A stretch of 64,000 nucleotides of DNA from Ilex aquifolium (Eukaryota; Streptophyta; Magnoliopsida; Aquifoliales; Aquifoliaceae). Of this stretch, positions 43,407-56,915 are shown piece by piece. Every line of letters starts with the position of its first letter. Positions within the stretch are counted from its first letter, which is position 1. Under the pieces are notes generated by a model. The model did no database searches and had not been told where the DNA came from. It was given only the letters and a program-made list of their open reading frames with translations. A program made the position numbers and the translations under genes. Where the stretch lies: contig OX637395.1 in assembly GCA_951799425.1 (NCBI GenBank), forward strand, positions 1,891,001 to 1,955,000, read 5' to 3'.

Positions 43407-46400
43407 TCATTGTCCCTCATGTGAGAAGGCCTCAAAGTTTAGAGGCTTCACAAACCAGTTTCCAAAATGGGGACTTCCTTTAAAGGTCTGGGAAGTTGAA
43501 CTGTATTCTTTTGCCCTTTCCTGCAAAAGAAATGAAAGCTTCAAAAACAAGGGGGAAAAAAATAAAGCACACCATCCCCGAACATTTATTTACCAACCAA
43601 TATCTTTGTTTTCATATATAACTGAACAACACATCTGCTCTAGTAAGCAGGTAATTTTCCTATGGTCCACGTATAAACAAGGAGAAGGAAAGAAAAATTT
43701 TACAGCAAGGTGATATCCTATTATTTAACTACATCTGCCAGTTAAGTAGCTCAAACTCCTTAATTTGGTCACAGCACTATTTTTTATATGACTTCAGCCT
43801 TGAACAATTAAATGATGCAACAGAGCTGTATTATATCACTGTTTTCACATGGCTTAAACCAAACTGAAACATCATTCCGAATTCTCGCGACCTCCAAAAT
43901 TTAACTTTCTCAATTCTCAAAGGAACGAAACCTAAAACAGTAGGGTTCTTAAATGGTAATTAGATCCAATGCCAGATAAAAAAAAACTTTGTTGGAGATA
44001 ATGAGCACTCTAATCACACTGCATAGATCTTATTTTGGTATGAAAAGGGTGAGAATTTGCTTTGAAGGGCATATATATCGACTCAACGAAATGCTGTACA
44101 ATAAAGAAGCTTTAATGGTGGATTATGGGAGCTTTTCCAAGTGTAGCAAAATTGACTAGGAGGTGCAACTAGTAAGGTCATTTTTTCAGATGTAGTGGAG
44201 TCACTATCAAGCAACAAGTCTTTTTTTGCAAGTATAAAGGAATTTTTTATTAGTAGTAACTTTATCCAATTAATTTTAGAAGGAATGCCAAAAATTTGGT
44301 ACGCACCCCATCTACTCCTCCCAACTCCCTCCACCAACCCATGCAATTAGCTTACGCACTATCATAACGATATTTTGCCAAAAAGCAGAATATGTAACCT
44401 GGTGATTAGTGGTTACTGGAAATTGGAAAATAGAAACCGGAAGCATAACAAATTGGAGACCACTAACAACCATAATAAATTACAACTGTGAAATGCAAGT
44501 GAAGTTAAAAAGACATTTAATGAAGCTATACATTGATAGCTGTCTTTTTCTGTTGGGCATGATGTCTAAAGATTGTAGTTGCACTAAGGGGTATTCTGAA
44601 AATGTATGTGGTGAGTCGGAAAACCCCTCAACACCATGGAGATCCATATTCCAACTGACCTGAGGATTTGGTAGTCTTCACCTTGAGGATCAAGACATTA
44701 AAAGTTTGTATGAAAAATGAAACAACACAGCTGAGTCCGCAGGAGGACCGAATGGATCTCAATTTCCAACGAGGATACCCGGAAGAGGATCTCCTGGAAG
44801 GTTGATCCCAAGCAAAAAAAATGATTGCTCGGAAACAAACCGCTCACTGCTCAGCCACATAAATCAGGTTTTCCAGATATTTTATACAATGTATTACCTC
44901 AGGTTTTTACTAAATTTAATATATCCTCAGAAGCATCTGTATATATGACCACTTGATCACTTACAATTTGTTTGTAATTTTGCTTGTCTCCATTTAAAAT
45001 ATAACCATCAGTTCAACCCATTACATGTTTGATCCCATGATCACATCATGTACCTTCAATGAAACACACAAATGTAATAGAGGTAGTAGAATCCTTACAA
45101 ATATCTACATTGCTGTACCCAGTGTAGTAGATTACCTTAAGTTCTCTATAAGAAATCTCACCGGCTGAGCAATTGACAGAGCACTCCTGCACCAGTAACA
45201 AGAACACCTCCAATAATCGCTTCCTGAGACGATATTAATGTAGAAATATTCATTAGCAAAAATCATGATGCCTACGCCTACGGCAAATAAATTAAGACAA
45301 ATGAATTATAAACTGTGACCAGAATGCGACAAATTGTTCTACACCTTATCCAAGTAATTTTTTGCTAGCTTACTTGCATAAAGATGACTCAGTAGAAGGG
45401 TATATTGCCCCTTTTGCAGAGGTTCCCTGCTTTCTGCCAGTGGTTCCCAGAATGACTTCTTGCAAGCCAGACTTATTCCAGCATATTGAATACCTGTAAA
45501 CTACAGATAAAGCATTCAAGACCAAAAAAAAAAAAAAATTAGTCTCCCATGATTTCCTTTCCCAACAACTAGTCAAGCTAAGTCATCCTACCCGCAGGTT
45601 AAAGTGTCCAATGCAGTCTCAGAATGCTGAAACTCCTTTGGTGGTATCGGAGCTATGCAAAAAAGTGGCTGCTGTCACAGAATATGAATATTATTACAAC
45701 CTCTTCATTTGCCCACGTTGATAATATACAAAATTGCTGCTAAGAAAATGGCATACTATGAACAATACCACCTTATTCACTTTAAAGGGATCCATTAGCT
45801 TGATTGACAAAGGTAGGACCCTATCATATAAAGTCATTCTCAAGTGATCTTCGATCAAATAATTTTCAGAATCATAACAGGATTGTCCAACGGCTATGGA
45901 AGAAAGGTAAACTGGTTGAAGAAAGTGAGAAAGCAAAGCTCCTACAATAAGAAGGGGAAGTACATTGTCAATCAGTTATGGAATATCAGTACGAATTTGC
46001 TCTAGTATGTCAGTAGAAGTTAAAAAACTGTCAGAATTTCAGATCCAAACAATCATTGCGACACAGATGCACACCCCCCAATTTCAATAGAGAAGCAATA
46101 AATCTGATGTGAGCAAAACTTTTCACATAGACTTTTTCTTTCCAATTTTTCTATTACTTTTCATAAATACAAAAATAAGTGCATTATAACCAACGAGAAA
46201 ACATCATTCTGTGGACAGACGGTGCCACAATTAGCTTTCCTTCCTACAATGAAATAAACTAGCTCCACAAGTTAGAAATTTGACAAGCGAGCAAAATTCT
46301 GGTGTTACTAATGCTTATATATCTGTTGACTTTATAAAGTAAAAGAAATGGAAAGTGACAGATTTTGTAGTTGCAATTAGAACATGTGATTTTACAAATG

Positions 46401-49400
46401 AAGGTTTTTATGCGAATAACCAGGCTATATCATTCAGAATTCACTACCAACCACTGTAGAGGCATCAGTTCATGTAAACTAAAGGTAATTGGAAGAGGCT
46501 GCAGTGATGCATAAACATTATATGATCATTAAGGGTTCACTACTAATTGAATTCAATCAGGAGCAGGCAAGGAACCTTGAACTCCGACAACATTCCAACG
46601 GGCAATCTTATCTGAGCAGCTAACTGACAAAGTTGTATCTCCCCGACCAGGTTTCCTTTGAACTGTGCCACTGACTTCTGAGCGATTACCTAAACAAACT
46701 TTCAAATAAGTACCCCACACAGCTAAATTGATATTCAATTATAAAACAAATCAGATTTTATCAGTTTCTTATGCACAAAAATCAACCCATGAAACATAAT
46801 TTAACAATTATGATATGTTTTTTAGCATTAAATATTATACGGATATCCATTCAGCTTAGAAATTGGACAAAGATACAGTAAATGAGTAAACATATGTAGA
46901 AACAAAAGTGAAAAAATTACCCATACAACTTCTAAGCAAAGAACCTTTTAATGAAAAATGTTATCAACATGAGAGTTGCTAGAATAGGTTCTTTTCCATT
47001 TACAAGTACAGGACTTGCTAAAGAAGCTCCATATGACAAAATGCCATTGCCCAATGTTGTCCCCTTAGGCAAGAGTGGTTGGATGGTTGGATAAGGTTCA
47101 GACTTAAGGGAAAAATTTACGCAAAGTGGCTCCTATTAGAATCAAACTTCCTGCCCTCAAACTTGGCACCAAACATTCAACTATTACGCAAGCAATTGTA
47201 AAGAATTCTGGAATCTTGGTAAATTCATAAGGCTGTTTCATTACCCTCATTTATGAGGCATGGTATAAGCAAAATTCCAAGATCAAACTCAGGGATGCTC
47301 AAAGCTTAGATGCTCAAGCTTCTCACTGGACTTCAATTACTACGTTGATGCTTATTAGATTACCCTTAAGACTCCATCAAATTCTTTGAAGAATCATAAA
47401 TTATTGACTTACTCTCTGACCCTCTGACCTTAAGCATTTGGATTCTTGGATCCAATAATATCCTCTTGTCAATCCATTTCCAAAAGTAGCTCCAGATATG
47501 CTTCAAAGGGAAGCAAAAAGAAAACTTTTCCCACCTTTCTTTTTTTTTTGCAAAATGAAACTTCAACTCCCTTTCACTTCTTTCATATGTCTTGGATTCA
47601 TTGGTCTCTTCAAGAGGATTCCTTGCTACCAAACTCTTCTTTCCAACTTCTATGGGGCCAATTTTGGGACATGACTTCAAAAAGTACACTATCACCATAG
47701 CAAGTATATACTGTTAATTTGGCAGGAGGAAACATGGTAACCTTTAGTACTATTCTCTTATATGGCATAGAAATAAATGTCACCGTCTTAATTATTCAAG
47801 ATTCTAGCTCCCCTGCATTCAATTCTACATAAAATAAAGCCCGACTACCAACGTTTTTTTCCCAACAAAAAAAAAAAGAGGAAAGTGTGGATTTCACTAC
47901 CATCAACCAACTTCCCTTCCAATTTAACATATTCTTTCAGACAACATTTTGAAAGTCCATTACCCAATGTTGATCCTGCAATCCCATGTTGGAAGGCGAG
48001 GACCTACTATTTTACTTTATCCATGTGAAGCAAATGCCCTCCAACTCAAATTCGGGGGAGAAATGCTTGACAACTGGGTGTCACTCATATATCAATTAAA
48101 TGATAAAAGGGCATTTAAGGAAGCAAAAGAATAAAAAAGCATCATACTACAAATCAAAAGCGGAATTGCAGGTCTTGTGCCATTATAAGCCCATTGGAAT
48201 TTCAATGACTGCCATATAAAGGCCACACACAACATCTATTAAACTGATGACATCCTACCATCATGGAATGCAAAATCGACTAACGCACAAAAAACACCAT
48301 GTTCGTAATTCAAAACAAAAACAGAGGAAAAACAAGTTGAACGTCATCATTACCGTCCTTGCATATGGAAGACTCTAAAATTTCGTCAACAGATTTATCA
48401 AGATTGCTTGTAGAGAACCGTGAATCCTTTTCTCTAACATGACTATTTTGCAAAGAAAATGGATGTGAACTAACTGGGGCATCTCCACCTACAATAAACA
48501 AGGCACGGTCATTCAACGATCAAAACATAGTCTCTATATTAAATAACTGCATAAAGAGACAATGCGAACAATAGTGCTTACATGGCAACTGTGATATGTA
48601 TAAATGTAATTGCCAGCCAGCCCTCAATTTGTATTTTCCTTGGCCAGAACCATCACTATCTAAATGGAAAAGCGAATTTGTAGCATCATCACCTTGCAAT
48701 TGCAAAATTCCATTATCATGTTTTTGGTTACGACAGACGTTTGTACGACATAGAATCTCTGTATAGAAGTACCTGGTAGGATTGAAAGCAAGTTCTTATA
48801 TCACTTTTTAAGCAACAGTTCATTTCATCGTATTTGCATTGTTTATGTAATTATACATCTCCAATATGCATTATTAGTGCTAAGCATAGTGCTAAACCCA
48901 GTTTTTAAAAAGGGGATATTCAGAATAAATTTCGTTACATAAGCTTCAAGCAAGTTAGGCAAAAAAACACAAATAAAGTTTCTAAAAACAAATGAAAATG
49001 AGATGTATCATGGGAGAATGTAGATTGAGTGTTATATTTTCTGACCCCTTTTAAGACCCTTGACATTGTTTGTACTAGGTTCAACCAAACAATTCATTTA
49101 ATAGCTTTTTGATAAAATTTATTTTACTAGATGAGAGCACATATGATTGATGTAATAGCCATTTTGCCGTAAGAAAATTCCAACCTTCTTACAGTGCCAT
49201 TACGGAACCTATCAAATGAATTTAAAAACTATTGAGCTCAGAGCAAGGGAAAGAGAGAAGGAAGGAAAGGCCAACACCCAATGAGGACGGAGACCTCTTC
49301 ATGTGCAATAAGATACCAATATGGATCTCATCTCCACATAGCATGATGCAAGTGATACACAGTTACACATAATCAGTATATAAATACATCAACACTTAGC

Positions 49401-50458
49401 TACAAGTGCATAAAACATCAACTCTGCATATAAACAAAAACTCTCATAGATAACGGTGTCATTGCAGAATTACTTACTTTCAATTGATATTACATTTACC
49501 TTCTTTATCTTCGGCTTTTTTTTCAAGAAGCATTTAATTCAACTACAACTCTTTCAAATCGCAAAAAAAAAAAAAAAGGAAACTTCATTTGCTTCCACTT
49601 TAAGGAACAAGGATGTTTCAAATAAGTCCCCTTTTAAGTTGGAGACAATTTTTCACAAAAAGATTAGGGCCATTGACCAATATTCACTAAGATGTGGTCT
49701 TTTCATGACGGAACCTTATCCTATTTGACCTTTATGGAGATCATCCCCGTCATGTATCTCACTCCATAGCCACCTTTCTCTCCCCTTCTCTTCTTCTGTA
49801 CAAAATCTGTGTTTTCATTTACATGCTTGTAAAACGCAAAAGGATTCAATCTGTTTCAAAATGCCCTGAAATTCTCCGAACAAATTAGTCATACTGTCAG
49901 TCAGTTCATTCCGTACAACACAGTGCCTCATAAAGAGAGTATCAGGAAATAATTTTTAACCTCAGTAAAGCTCTTCTTGCTATAATTTCAGCATGAGAAT
50001 CATTCACAACATCACCTCGCGGACTCCGACGCGTCCGCCCAAGGCATTTCGTTCCCGTTCCCATTGCAACCACCTGCAACTCTGAATACATAATAACCAC
50101 ACAATAAATAACCATGAAAACTAACGCGAGTGAGAAATTCGTGCAATTCAATGTCACGTACTTTTCTTTAAATCTCTCTTGGAAATCATACGGAAAATAC
50201 TGTTTCAGAACTTTGGAGAAAGAAAATTCAATCAGAGCAGAGTTAATAGAGGGGACCTTGAGAAGGGGAAGAGATGAGAAAAGCGGCCATGACGGTGACT
50301 TCACGACCCTGAGGCTTTCCTTTCTTTGGGAGAGAGTTATATACTGATAATACTGCTTCCGATACCTTCACTCCCCATCCCTTCTCCGGCGCCGACGACG
50401 ACGAAGGCGACGCCGTCGAAGATGATGACGAAGAAGGGACTTGAGGGCGGGAGTCCAT
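43407..50458 (-). CDS. TAD1: tRNA-specific adenosine deaminase 1 (ADAT1/TAD1 type)
   Basis: Ten exons join to an open 443-aa frame: 50257-50458, 49961-50081, 48582-48772, 48354-48488, 46576-46689, 45772-45941, 45592-45668, 45374-45493, 45136-45223, 43407-43520. All introns are GT-AG and phases fit. The deaminase zinc site is complete: [11 protein letters not shown] (His97, Glu99), SQLPCGDA (Cys172, split between exons 3 and 4) and [13 protein letters not shown] (Cys241). Other blocks: [45 protein letters not shown], and the C-terminal [14 protein letters not shown]. In yeast and plants this family converts A37 to inosine in tRNA-Ala. It lies head-to-head with the remorin pseudogene about 0.9 kb away. 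I know of no reason to doubt function. Confidence 0.94.
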
Positions 50459-51353
50459 AACAGGGTCTTTTGAACCTGCGAGTGAAGTGAGAATTTAAAA
50501 CCCTAAGCACCGACCATAAGTTCAGTTTTATTGACGTTTATGCCCCTGTCACATTTTTTGGGGTTATTTATTTATTCTTTTTGGTTTTTTATCCCTAAAG
50601 TTTATACTAATTTGCACGTTGGTCCCCAACTTTTCAATTGTCTCAAGTTCGCCTAGGCTACTCTTTCCAAATCGTCGTAGTATTTTGGTTAAATATTGGC
50701 ATGAAATTTAAGAGATGAAAATGGTTGATGTTAATTTTTTTTGAAAAAAATAGAAAATAAAAAAGATGAAAAAAATAATTATTCACCCATGACACTGAAA
50801 ATATCTTTTAACAAATACTAGTTTTATGATCATGGTATCATATTTATCTACTTCTAATTTTGCATATCTAACTGGCCATGACTCGTGAGCGAGAAAAAAA
50901 ATTAGTTGAATTTTAATCATCATTTTATAATAGTAATTTCAATTAATTAAAAGTAATTTTGATCAATAAAAGAAGAATATGAGAATTAAAATACAATCAG
51001 ACACCCTCTTTCTTGATGAGAAAGATTTTAATCTCCTTACTCTCAAGGAGACGAGATTCTTTCATATTGTTTGCTTATTTATGATGGTACTATACATGTA
51101 GATATTTTATGTCAGAAACATAAAGGACATTTAATTTTCTGATAATATGAAAGAATTCAAGTAATTGAAGGACAGTTTGAGAAACTCAATAATTGAGGAG
51201 GCAAAATAAGACTAGGGTCATAGTGGAGGGGGACAAAAGTGTGATTTTCCCAGAATTAAATTTAGCCGACCGTTGCTACTAATATATTTAGAAAGTAGTA
51301 GTAGTTCTGTGTTTTGTGAGATTTCATTTGGCCAAATGTGGGAGAGATTTAAG
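50459..51353. other. Shared upstream region of TAD1 and the remorin pseudogene
   Basis: The two genes diverge from this 0.9-kb AT-rich stretch. I see no coding sequence. A segment near 50575-50670 (AAGTTTATACTAATTTGCACG, GTTGGTCCCCAAC) resembles dispersed repeats but is not resolved. Confidence 0.4.
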
Positions 51354-51527
51354 AATGGCGACAGCAGAGGAACATCAACGGCCGAAGAAGGTGGAAACGG
51401 TATTGCCGGTGGAGCCACCTCTGGCGTCGGCGCCGGAGGACCTCGTTCAGGCGAAACCTGCGATTCCACCGCCTCAAGAGATGGTGGAAGAGTCCAGTCC
51501 AAATCCCTGGCTCTAGCTCTGGTTGAG

Positions 51528-51528
<1 letters not shown>

Positions 51529-51585
<57 letters not shown>
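51529..51585. repeat. (TC)n(AC)n microsatellite at the remorin exon 1 / intron 1 border
   Basis: About 40 bp of TC followed by about 15 bp of AC, directly after the putative exon 1 donor. Slippage here could have helped disturb the end of exon 1. Confidence 0.9.
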
Positions 51586-54269
51586 AACAAACCCACAAAC
51601 ACTTATTATATAATGGTATATTTGATATCTGATTGAAATTTTTATGTATGTTTTATGTATGGTAATCGTTTATATTCCTATATTTTTGTGATCAATCAAA
51701 AAGAGAATACCAAACAGAATTCTATTGCATTTTCTAAAAGATCGGTTTCTTTATTATTTTCTTTGATCAGGGTTTTTTCTTTAGGAGTTTTTGCAGCGAT
51801 TTTTGTTTTCTTTTTTGAGTGATTACATCAATGGATCATCATATACATCATTACATGCTTATCGTGGTTTAATCGAACATGTGAAGCTTTGCTTTTTAGT
51901 TATCCACATGATAAGACTTAAAACTTTTAGTAGCAACGGTTATCTAGGTCACGATTGGATGACAGTAATTTTAATTGTGAATAATTGTAATGTTTCATGT
52001 ACAAGCTCTTTGCACATTAAAAAACTTTCCATTGAAAGAAGCAGCATTTGGAAATTATTTATCTTTAAATGGAATATATCCATTTTGTAAAGGGTCCAAC
52101 TCGGGTGTTCGAAAATAATGTTTTTGGTGTTATCGTGATTTCTGAAGGCTGTCATATATGCTTTCTGTTTGGAAAATAATTTTTTAGTATTCTCTTTTTA
52201 TATATCATAGTTGTAATCGGAAGTATTCAGTAATTTTAAAGATTTTGATATTTTTTCTCGGATGTAATTTTGATACTTTTTTAAGTAGGAGGTTGCATTT
52301 TGATTTTCCTTGGACCTTGGTAAGTACTCTTATTGCTAGTGTCAAACGAAACAGACAGAAAACAATTTGGTCATGTATGCTTGTAGATGACTTCTTTAAA
52401 CTTTATTTTTTGGAAGGTTAAAAATAAAACAGGATGGAGTCCTTACAATTTTCAAAGATGGGAAAGGCATATAGATATGTATGAGTGGTCGGTTGCTATA
52501 ATATCATTAGCATTTTTCACTTGCTTAATTGTTGCTGATAGCACTATTGCTAATATTGACTTTGAAATGTGAATAACAGGATCTTATTTTAGAAACAGAA
52601 AGATACAAGCAGCAGATGCAACCAACTAAGATCATAAAATTCCAGCGCAAAACTACATTCTCAATTTTAATCTCTAGTTACCTGAAATGCAGAGTCTTGT
52701 TAGTTATGAATCATAGCCTAAAAGATAATGTCAAACTGATTTGAGGTGTGCTCAAGGTTCATACGGTTTGTCTATTTAATCCAGTGATTTGATTACTTGA
52801 CATGATTTTCCTATCCTAAGCATGAGTCAAGCAACAGGCATTTTGGGTTTGAAAGCATGTTAGAGAAACCTTAATAGTATAAGCCACTTCACTTGGGTTG
52901 ATGTTGCTGCATAATGTAGCATACTGTTTGGTAAACCTGATTGCTTTTATATCCATGTTTTCTGTGTTCCCGAGTCCTACCAGGTTTTGAGTGACAACAC
53001 TGGTCTGCCCTCAGCAGCCAGGCTCAATCAGGCGTCCAATTCACTTCATAAAAACTCAAATGTAGGGCATAATTATTGTGACTATGCTCAAGTTTCACTC
53101 AAAGTTCGAGTACTACATCACTACATCCTGACAAGCAAATTTGCTTATCGGAAAGTGGAAACCTGACTGTCAAATGGTGCCTGACTTTGACAGAGACTCC
53201 AGAACCTTCACCGAAGGAAACTTCAAAGGGCTCCGTTGACAGAGGTATATGTTGGGAATACAACTCAGCTATTCTTGTTTTCCATCTTTTATATTTTGAT
53301 GAAATATGAGAAAACACTAGGCATTTGGATGCCTTTCGTAGGTAGAAAGAGTCCTTTGTGTTTTAATGTATCAAAAGGGACATTGCAGCATTTCATGAAA
53401 AATCTCATTATAATCATTCCTTGGTGATTAAGTGATGCATTGTAAAAAGACAGTATATAATTTGAAGTCCTTGGATGTCCTTGAGAAATGAATATATGTC
53501 TATGTTGTGTGTTAAGATATTGCTCTTGCAGAGATTTCAAAAGAGAAGGGGTTGTCTTATATCAAGGCATGGGAGGAAAGCGCAAAAACAAAGGTGGAGA
53601 ACCAGTAAGGCTTTCTCTAACCTTTGTTGTTCCTTCTGGAATTTGTGTGGATTTGCTCTGAAATTGCCCTGGAACTTTGTCGGTTAAACAAACCTACTCA
53701 TCGTTGATAGATTCCGTTACTTATTGCATAGTCTTCAGTATCTCCGCAGGGATCTAGTTCAGCATTCCCTTGCATCATTTTTGTTTCTATTTCTGCTTTG
53801 GGCATCCCCAGCTAATTCATCAATGTTTACATATCACAAGCCTTTGTTATTTCAGGTACTTCTCTTGATACTCAGCATGAAGTCTACGTTTTTGTCAATG
53901 CGCTCTCTTATTGATTTCGTTAGAATTTGGAAGTCAGCAAAAACTAGGAAATGATTATAATTTGTGAGAAAACTATCGACCAAGCTGATAATTTAAGTAG
54001 AGCAAGATTTGACTGTGACATGGTGTAGGTCTCCAAATGTGCTACAAAAATATGTGCAATTCACCATAAAAGCATATGAACTTAAAGTAAAGTTAATACA
54101 ACAACAAATACCGTACATGTCAGGGTCTGATGTAATATGGTTCACGATACAGTTACATCAAACTAACAATTAAACAAGTACACTAATAAATATAACTTGA
54201 GTTTTTTTTCCATGAAGAAGGCTGACTATTAAGTCAAACATACAAACCAAGGAACACTAATGCATGCGA

Positions 54270-54770
54270 GTGAAAAACAAAAGAGTCCTGGCAATGAACC
54301 TACCGCCTACGCTGTGCACGAACGAGTTGGTCCCTAATTCGATTTCTCACAGTACCCATGTAGTCCTCATCATTGTTGTAGAAAATTTCAACATCCATGT
54401 GCCAAAATCTTTACCCTCAAGTACGTATGTCTCATCGCACTCTACCTCTTCAAATACCTCATCTTGGGCATTGTGCTTGCGTATGTAGTTATGCAGTGCC
54501 ATTAAAGCACCAACAATGAATGTCTATGTTCGAGTTTCATATGTTGGCATGCTCTTCAATATCGTTAATCTGTTATTCCACACCCAAAAACTCCGTTCAA
54601 TAACGCTATGCAGGGAAAAGTGAACGTGGTTGAATACCTTGTTATGATTCCCGGGTGTGTCACCCTAATAAGACTCAAGAAAACACCTCGAATTCTAGTA
54701 ACCAGCGTCGACAAGGTAATACTTGCCGACAAATACCACGCATAATCAATATACCGCCAAAAAAAAGTAA
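54270..54770 (-). pseudogene. Harbinger transposase C-terminal remnant, left arm
   Basis: Minus-strand reading gives MALHNYIRKHNAQDEVFEE, then YMGTVRNRIRDQL in shifted frames, the usual end of PIF/Harbinger (HARBI1-like) transposases. The right arm carries the same stretch. Stops and frameshifts make it non-functional. Confidence 0.7.
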
Positions 54771-54820
54771 TAATTCACACAAATGTTAAGCTACCACGTT
54801 TACCGTCAATCGAAACCAGG

Positions 54821-54892
54821 AAGTGATATGCTTGATTATTTAGAAAGTGATATGCTTGATTATTTAGAAAGTGATATGCTTGATTATGTAGT
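54821..54892. repeat. 24-bp tandem repeat, three copies
   Basis: The unit AAAGTGATATGCTTGATTAT plus TTAG is repeated three times in the middle of the foldback element. Confidence 0.9.
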
Positions 54893-55499
54893 AATGTGTA
54901 GTTGTACTTCTTATTGTAATATGGACTATTAGGTTGCAGGGTGGTGCTTGTTTATTTAGTGTAACTTGGTTGTACTTTGTAATACTGTATGAACTTTTAG
55001 GTAGAAAGTGTGGTGCTTGATTATGTAGTGGTGCTAATATGAACTTCTTAAGGTAGTATGGACTAATAAGTTGTAGCTTATGTCCATCTTGTTGTATGCC
55101 AGTGTTGCTCTAAGTATGTTGTTGTGTACTATTGTGTACTTGTTACTTTTAGTTTTCTTTAGCAGTGGCATGACTAGTTCGAGAATGAATCCATACAGTG
55201 CAGGATCTAGCAACGGGGTAAATCAAGATTTTGCGAAGGACAGAGCAACCAATGATGTCCTAGCGGAGGTATGTCAATGCGAGGAGGCGAAAGGCAAGGA
55301 GAATGGCTGAATTTGCTATGTAGGCGACCTTTAAAGCATACAATGCAACTAATGTAACAAAATACCGTGCCAAACTTCTAGTCATTCGGATGGAATTGGA
55401 TGATGGAACTGCTAACAAGGCATCACATATCGATTTACCACCACTTACGAATGATTTTCCGTCAACTATGTATAAATTTGGTTAACAATTACGGTTTGT

Positions 55500-56190
55500 G
55501 TACTCCTAGTATCAATTGGGATTTATGAATCGAGGAGTCAGTTTGAATGTTCCTGTAGATGCTGAGGAGTTAAGAGTTGTTGAGGAGAGATTTCAACATT
55601 CTGGAGAAACAGTGCACATACACTTTCATTCAGTTTTGGATGCTATGAAACGGTTGGCAGTGGACTACATCAAACTCTGGCACGAACAAACTTTTCTACA
55701 TCAAGCGTGGGAGCTTAACATTTGTGTGAATTTTTACTTTTTTGGGCGATATATTAATTACGTGTGGTATTACCTTGTCGAAGTTGGTTACCGAATTCGA
55801 GGGGTTTTCTTGCGCCTTATAAGGGTGACCGATATCACTAGCAGGTGTTCAGATAGGGTGACACAACCAGGAATCATAACGAGGTATTTAACCATGTTCA
55901 CTGGCTGCGTAGTGTTATTGAACAGAGTTTTGGAGTATGGAAGAACAGATGTGCGATATTGAAGAGCATGCCAACATATGACATTTGAACATAGACATTT
56001 ATTGTCGGTGCTTCAATGGCACTGCATAACTACATACGCAGGCAGAATGCCTAAGATGAGGTATTAAGGGTGAAGATTTTGGCACGGATGTTGAAGTTCC
56101 TAACAACGATGACGAGGACTACATGGGTGCTGCGAGAAATCGAATTAGGGACCAGCTCATAGGTGTAGGTGGTAGGTTCATTGCCTGGAC
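55500..56190 (+). pseudogene. Harbinger transposase remnant, centre and right arm
   Basis: 55516-55690 encodes EERFQHSGETVHIHFHSVLDAMKRL, a typical Harbinger transposase segment. After frame changes come LPNSRGFLAPYKGDRYH, then FNHVHWLRSVIEQSFGVWKNR, ILKSMPTYD, two stops, and GASMALHNYIRRQNA, ending with DYMGAARNRIRDQLIG near 56155. In intact elements this DDE nuclease cuts and moves the transposon. Here at least three frame changes and several stops are present. Confidence 0.8.
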
Positions 56191-56915
56191 TCTTTTGTTT
56201 TTCACTCGCCTGCGTTAGTGTTCCTTGGTTTGTATGTTTGACTTAATAGTCAAGCCGTCTTCATGGAAAAAAACCTCAAGTTATATTTATTAGTCGTACT
56301 TGTTTAATTGTTAGCGTGGTGTAACTGTATTATGGACCATATTACATTAAACCCTGATATGTATGTTATTTGTTGTTGTATTGGCTTTACTTTAAGTTCA
56401 TCTGCTTTATGGTGAATTGCACATATTTTTATTGCACATTTGGAGACCTACACCATGTCACAGTTCAATCCTGCACACACAGGTACTCCAGCCTAATGGG
56501 CTTCACAAGAAGCCATACTCTTGGAACTCCAAACAGTTCAGGAGTTTTTTTAACTCTGACTTTTTCACGAAATTTTTGAAACTTCTGTTTTGCATCCAAA
56601 AAAGTCAGTTCCAAATGGGGGCCATTATAGTCAACAGAACTGGCCAAGTTTGTATCATCCTGCCGCCAGCTGATTATTCATCAATCCACGACAGGAAGCA
56701 GAAGGTTTGCTCTGTTTATTATGAAAATATGAGTCTGAATTGGAAGAGTTTGTGCTAAATTCTGGTTCCCACCAGAGTAAAGAAAAATTTAATTGCTGAA
56801 AATTTTGTGACTTTCATTGAAATGATTTAACAGGGCTCAAAAGCAGCTATCTGCTGTCTCTTCGTGGGAAAACACCAAGAAAGCAGCCATTGAAGCTCAA
56901 CTGAAGAAAATTGAG

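Larger units (their letters stand above)
54001..56478. mobile_element. Foldback PIF/Harbinger element in remorin intron 3
   Basis: A left arm (54001 to about 54797) and a right arm (about 55697-56478) are inverted copies of each other, highly similar over nearly 0.8 kb. For example the left end GACTGTGACATGGTGTAGG is the reverse complement of the right end CCTACACCATGTCACAGTT. Each arm encodes the C-terminal half of a Harbinger transposase, left on minus and right on plus. The 0.9-kb middle holds 24-bp tandem repeats and a further N-terminal piece of transposase. The exact ends and target duplication are not resolved. Confidence 0.8.
51354..56915 (+). pseudogene. Remorin pseudogene
   Basis: Remorins are plant plasma-membrane nanodomain proteins with a disordered N-terminus and a C-terminal coiled coil. 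Exon 1 (51354 to about 51526) starts MATAEEHQRPKKVETVLP and ends in a stop, while the expected SK-LAL-LVE end lies in another frame, so it is frameshifted. Exon 2 (about 53194-53244) encodes TPEPSPKETSKGSVDR. Exon 3 (53517-53604) encodes DIALAEISKEKGLSYIKAWEESAKTKVEN. Exon 4 (56834-56915) encodes QKQLSAVSSWENTKKAAIEAQLKKIE. The last exon, carrying most of the coiled coil and the Cys-rich membrane anchor end, is not found before the MYB gene. Intron 3 is 3.2 kb because of a foldback Harbinger element. Three defects together argue against a working gene. Confidence 0.85.

Noticed and set aside
45370..45576. Separate small protein with [12 protein letters not shown]-terminus
   Set aside because: Its right part is exon 8 of TAD1; the N-terminal portion is intron.
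54821..54892. CRISPR-like array of 24-bp repeats
   Set aside because: Only three direct tandem copies without spacers, in a plant transposon.
55080..55310. Short 76-residue hydrophobic protein in the foldback element
   Set aside because: Its C-terminal half looks like non-transposase filler of the Harbinger element and there is no independent support for a gene.
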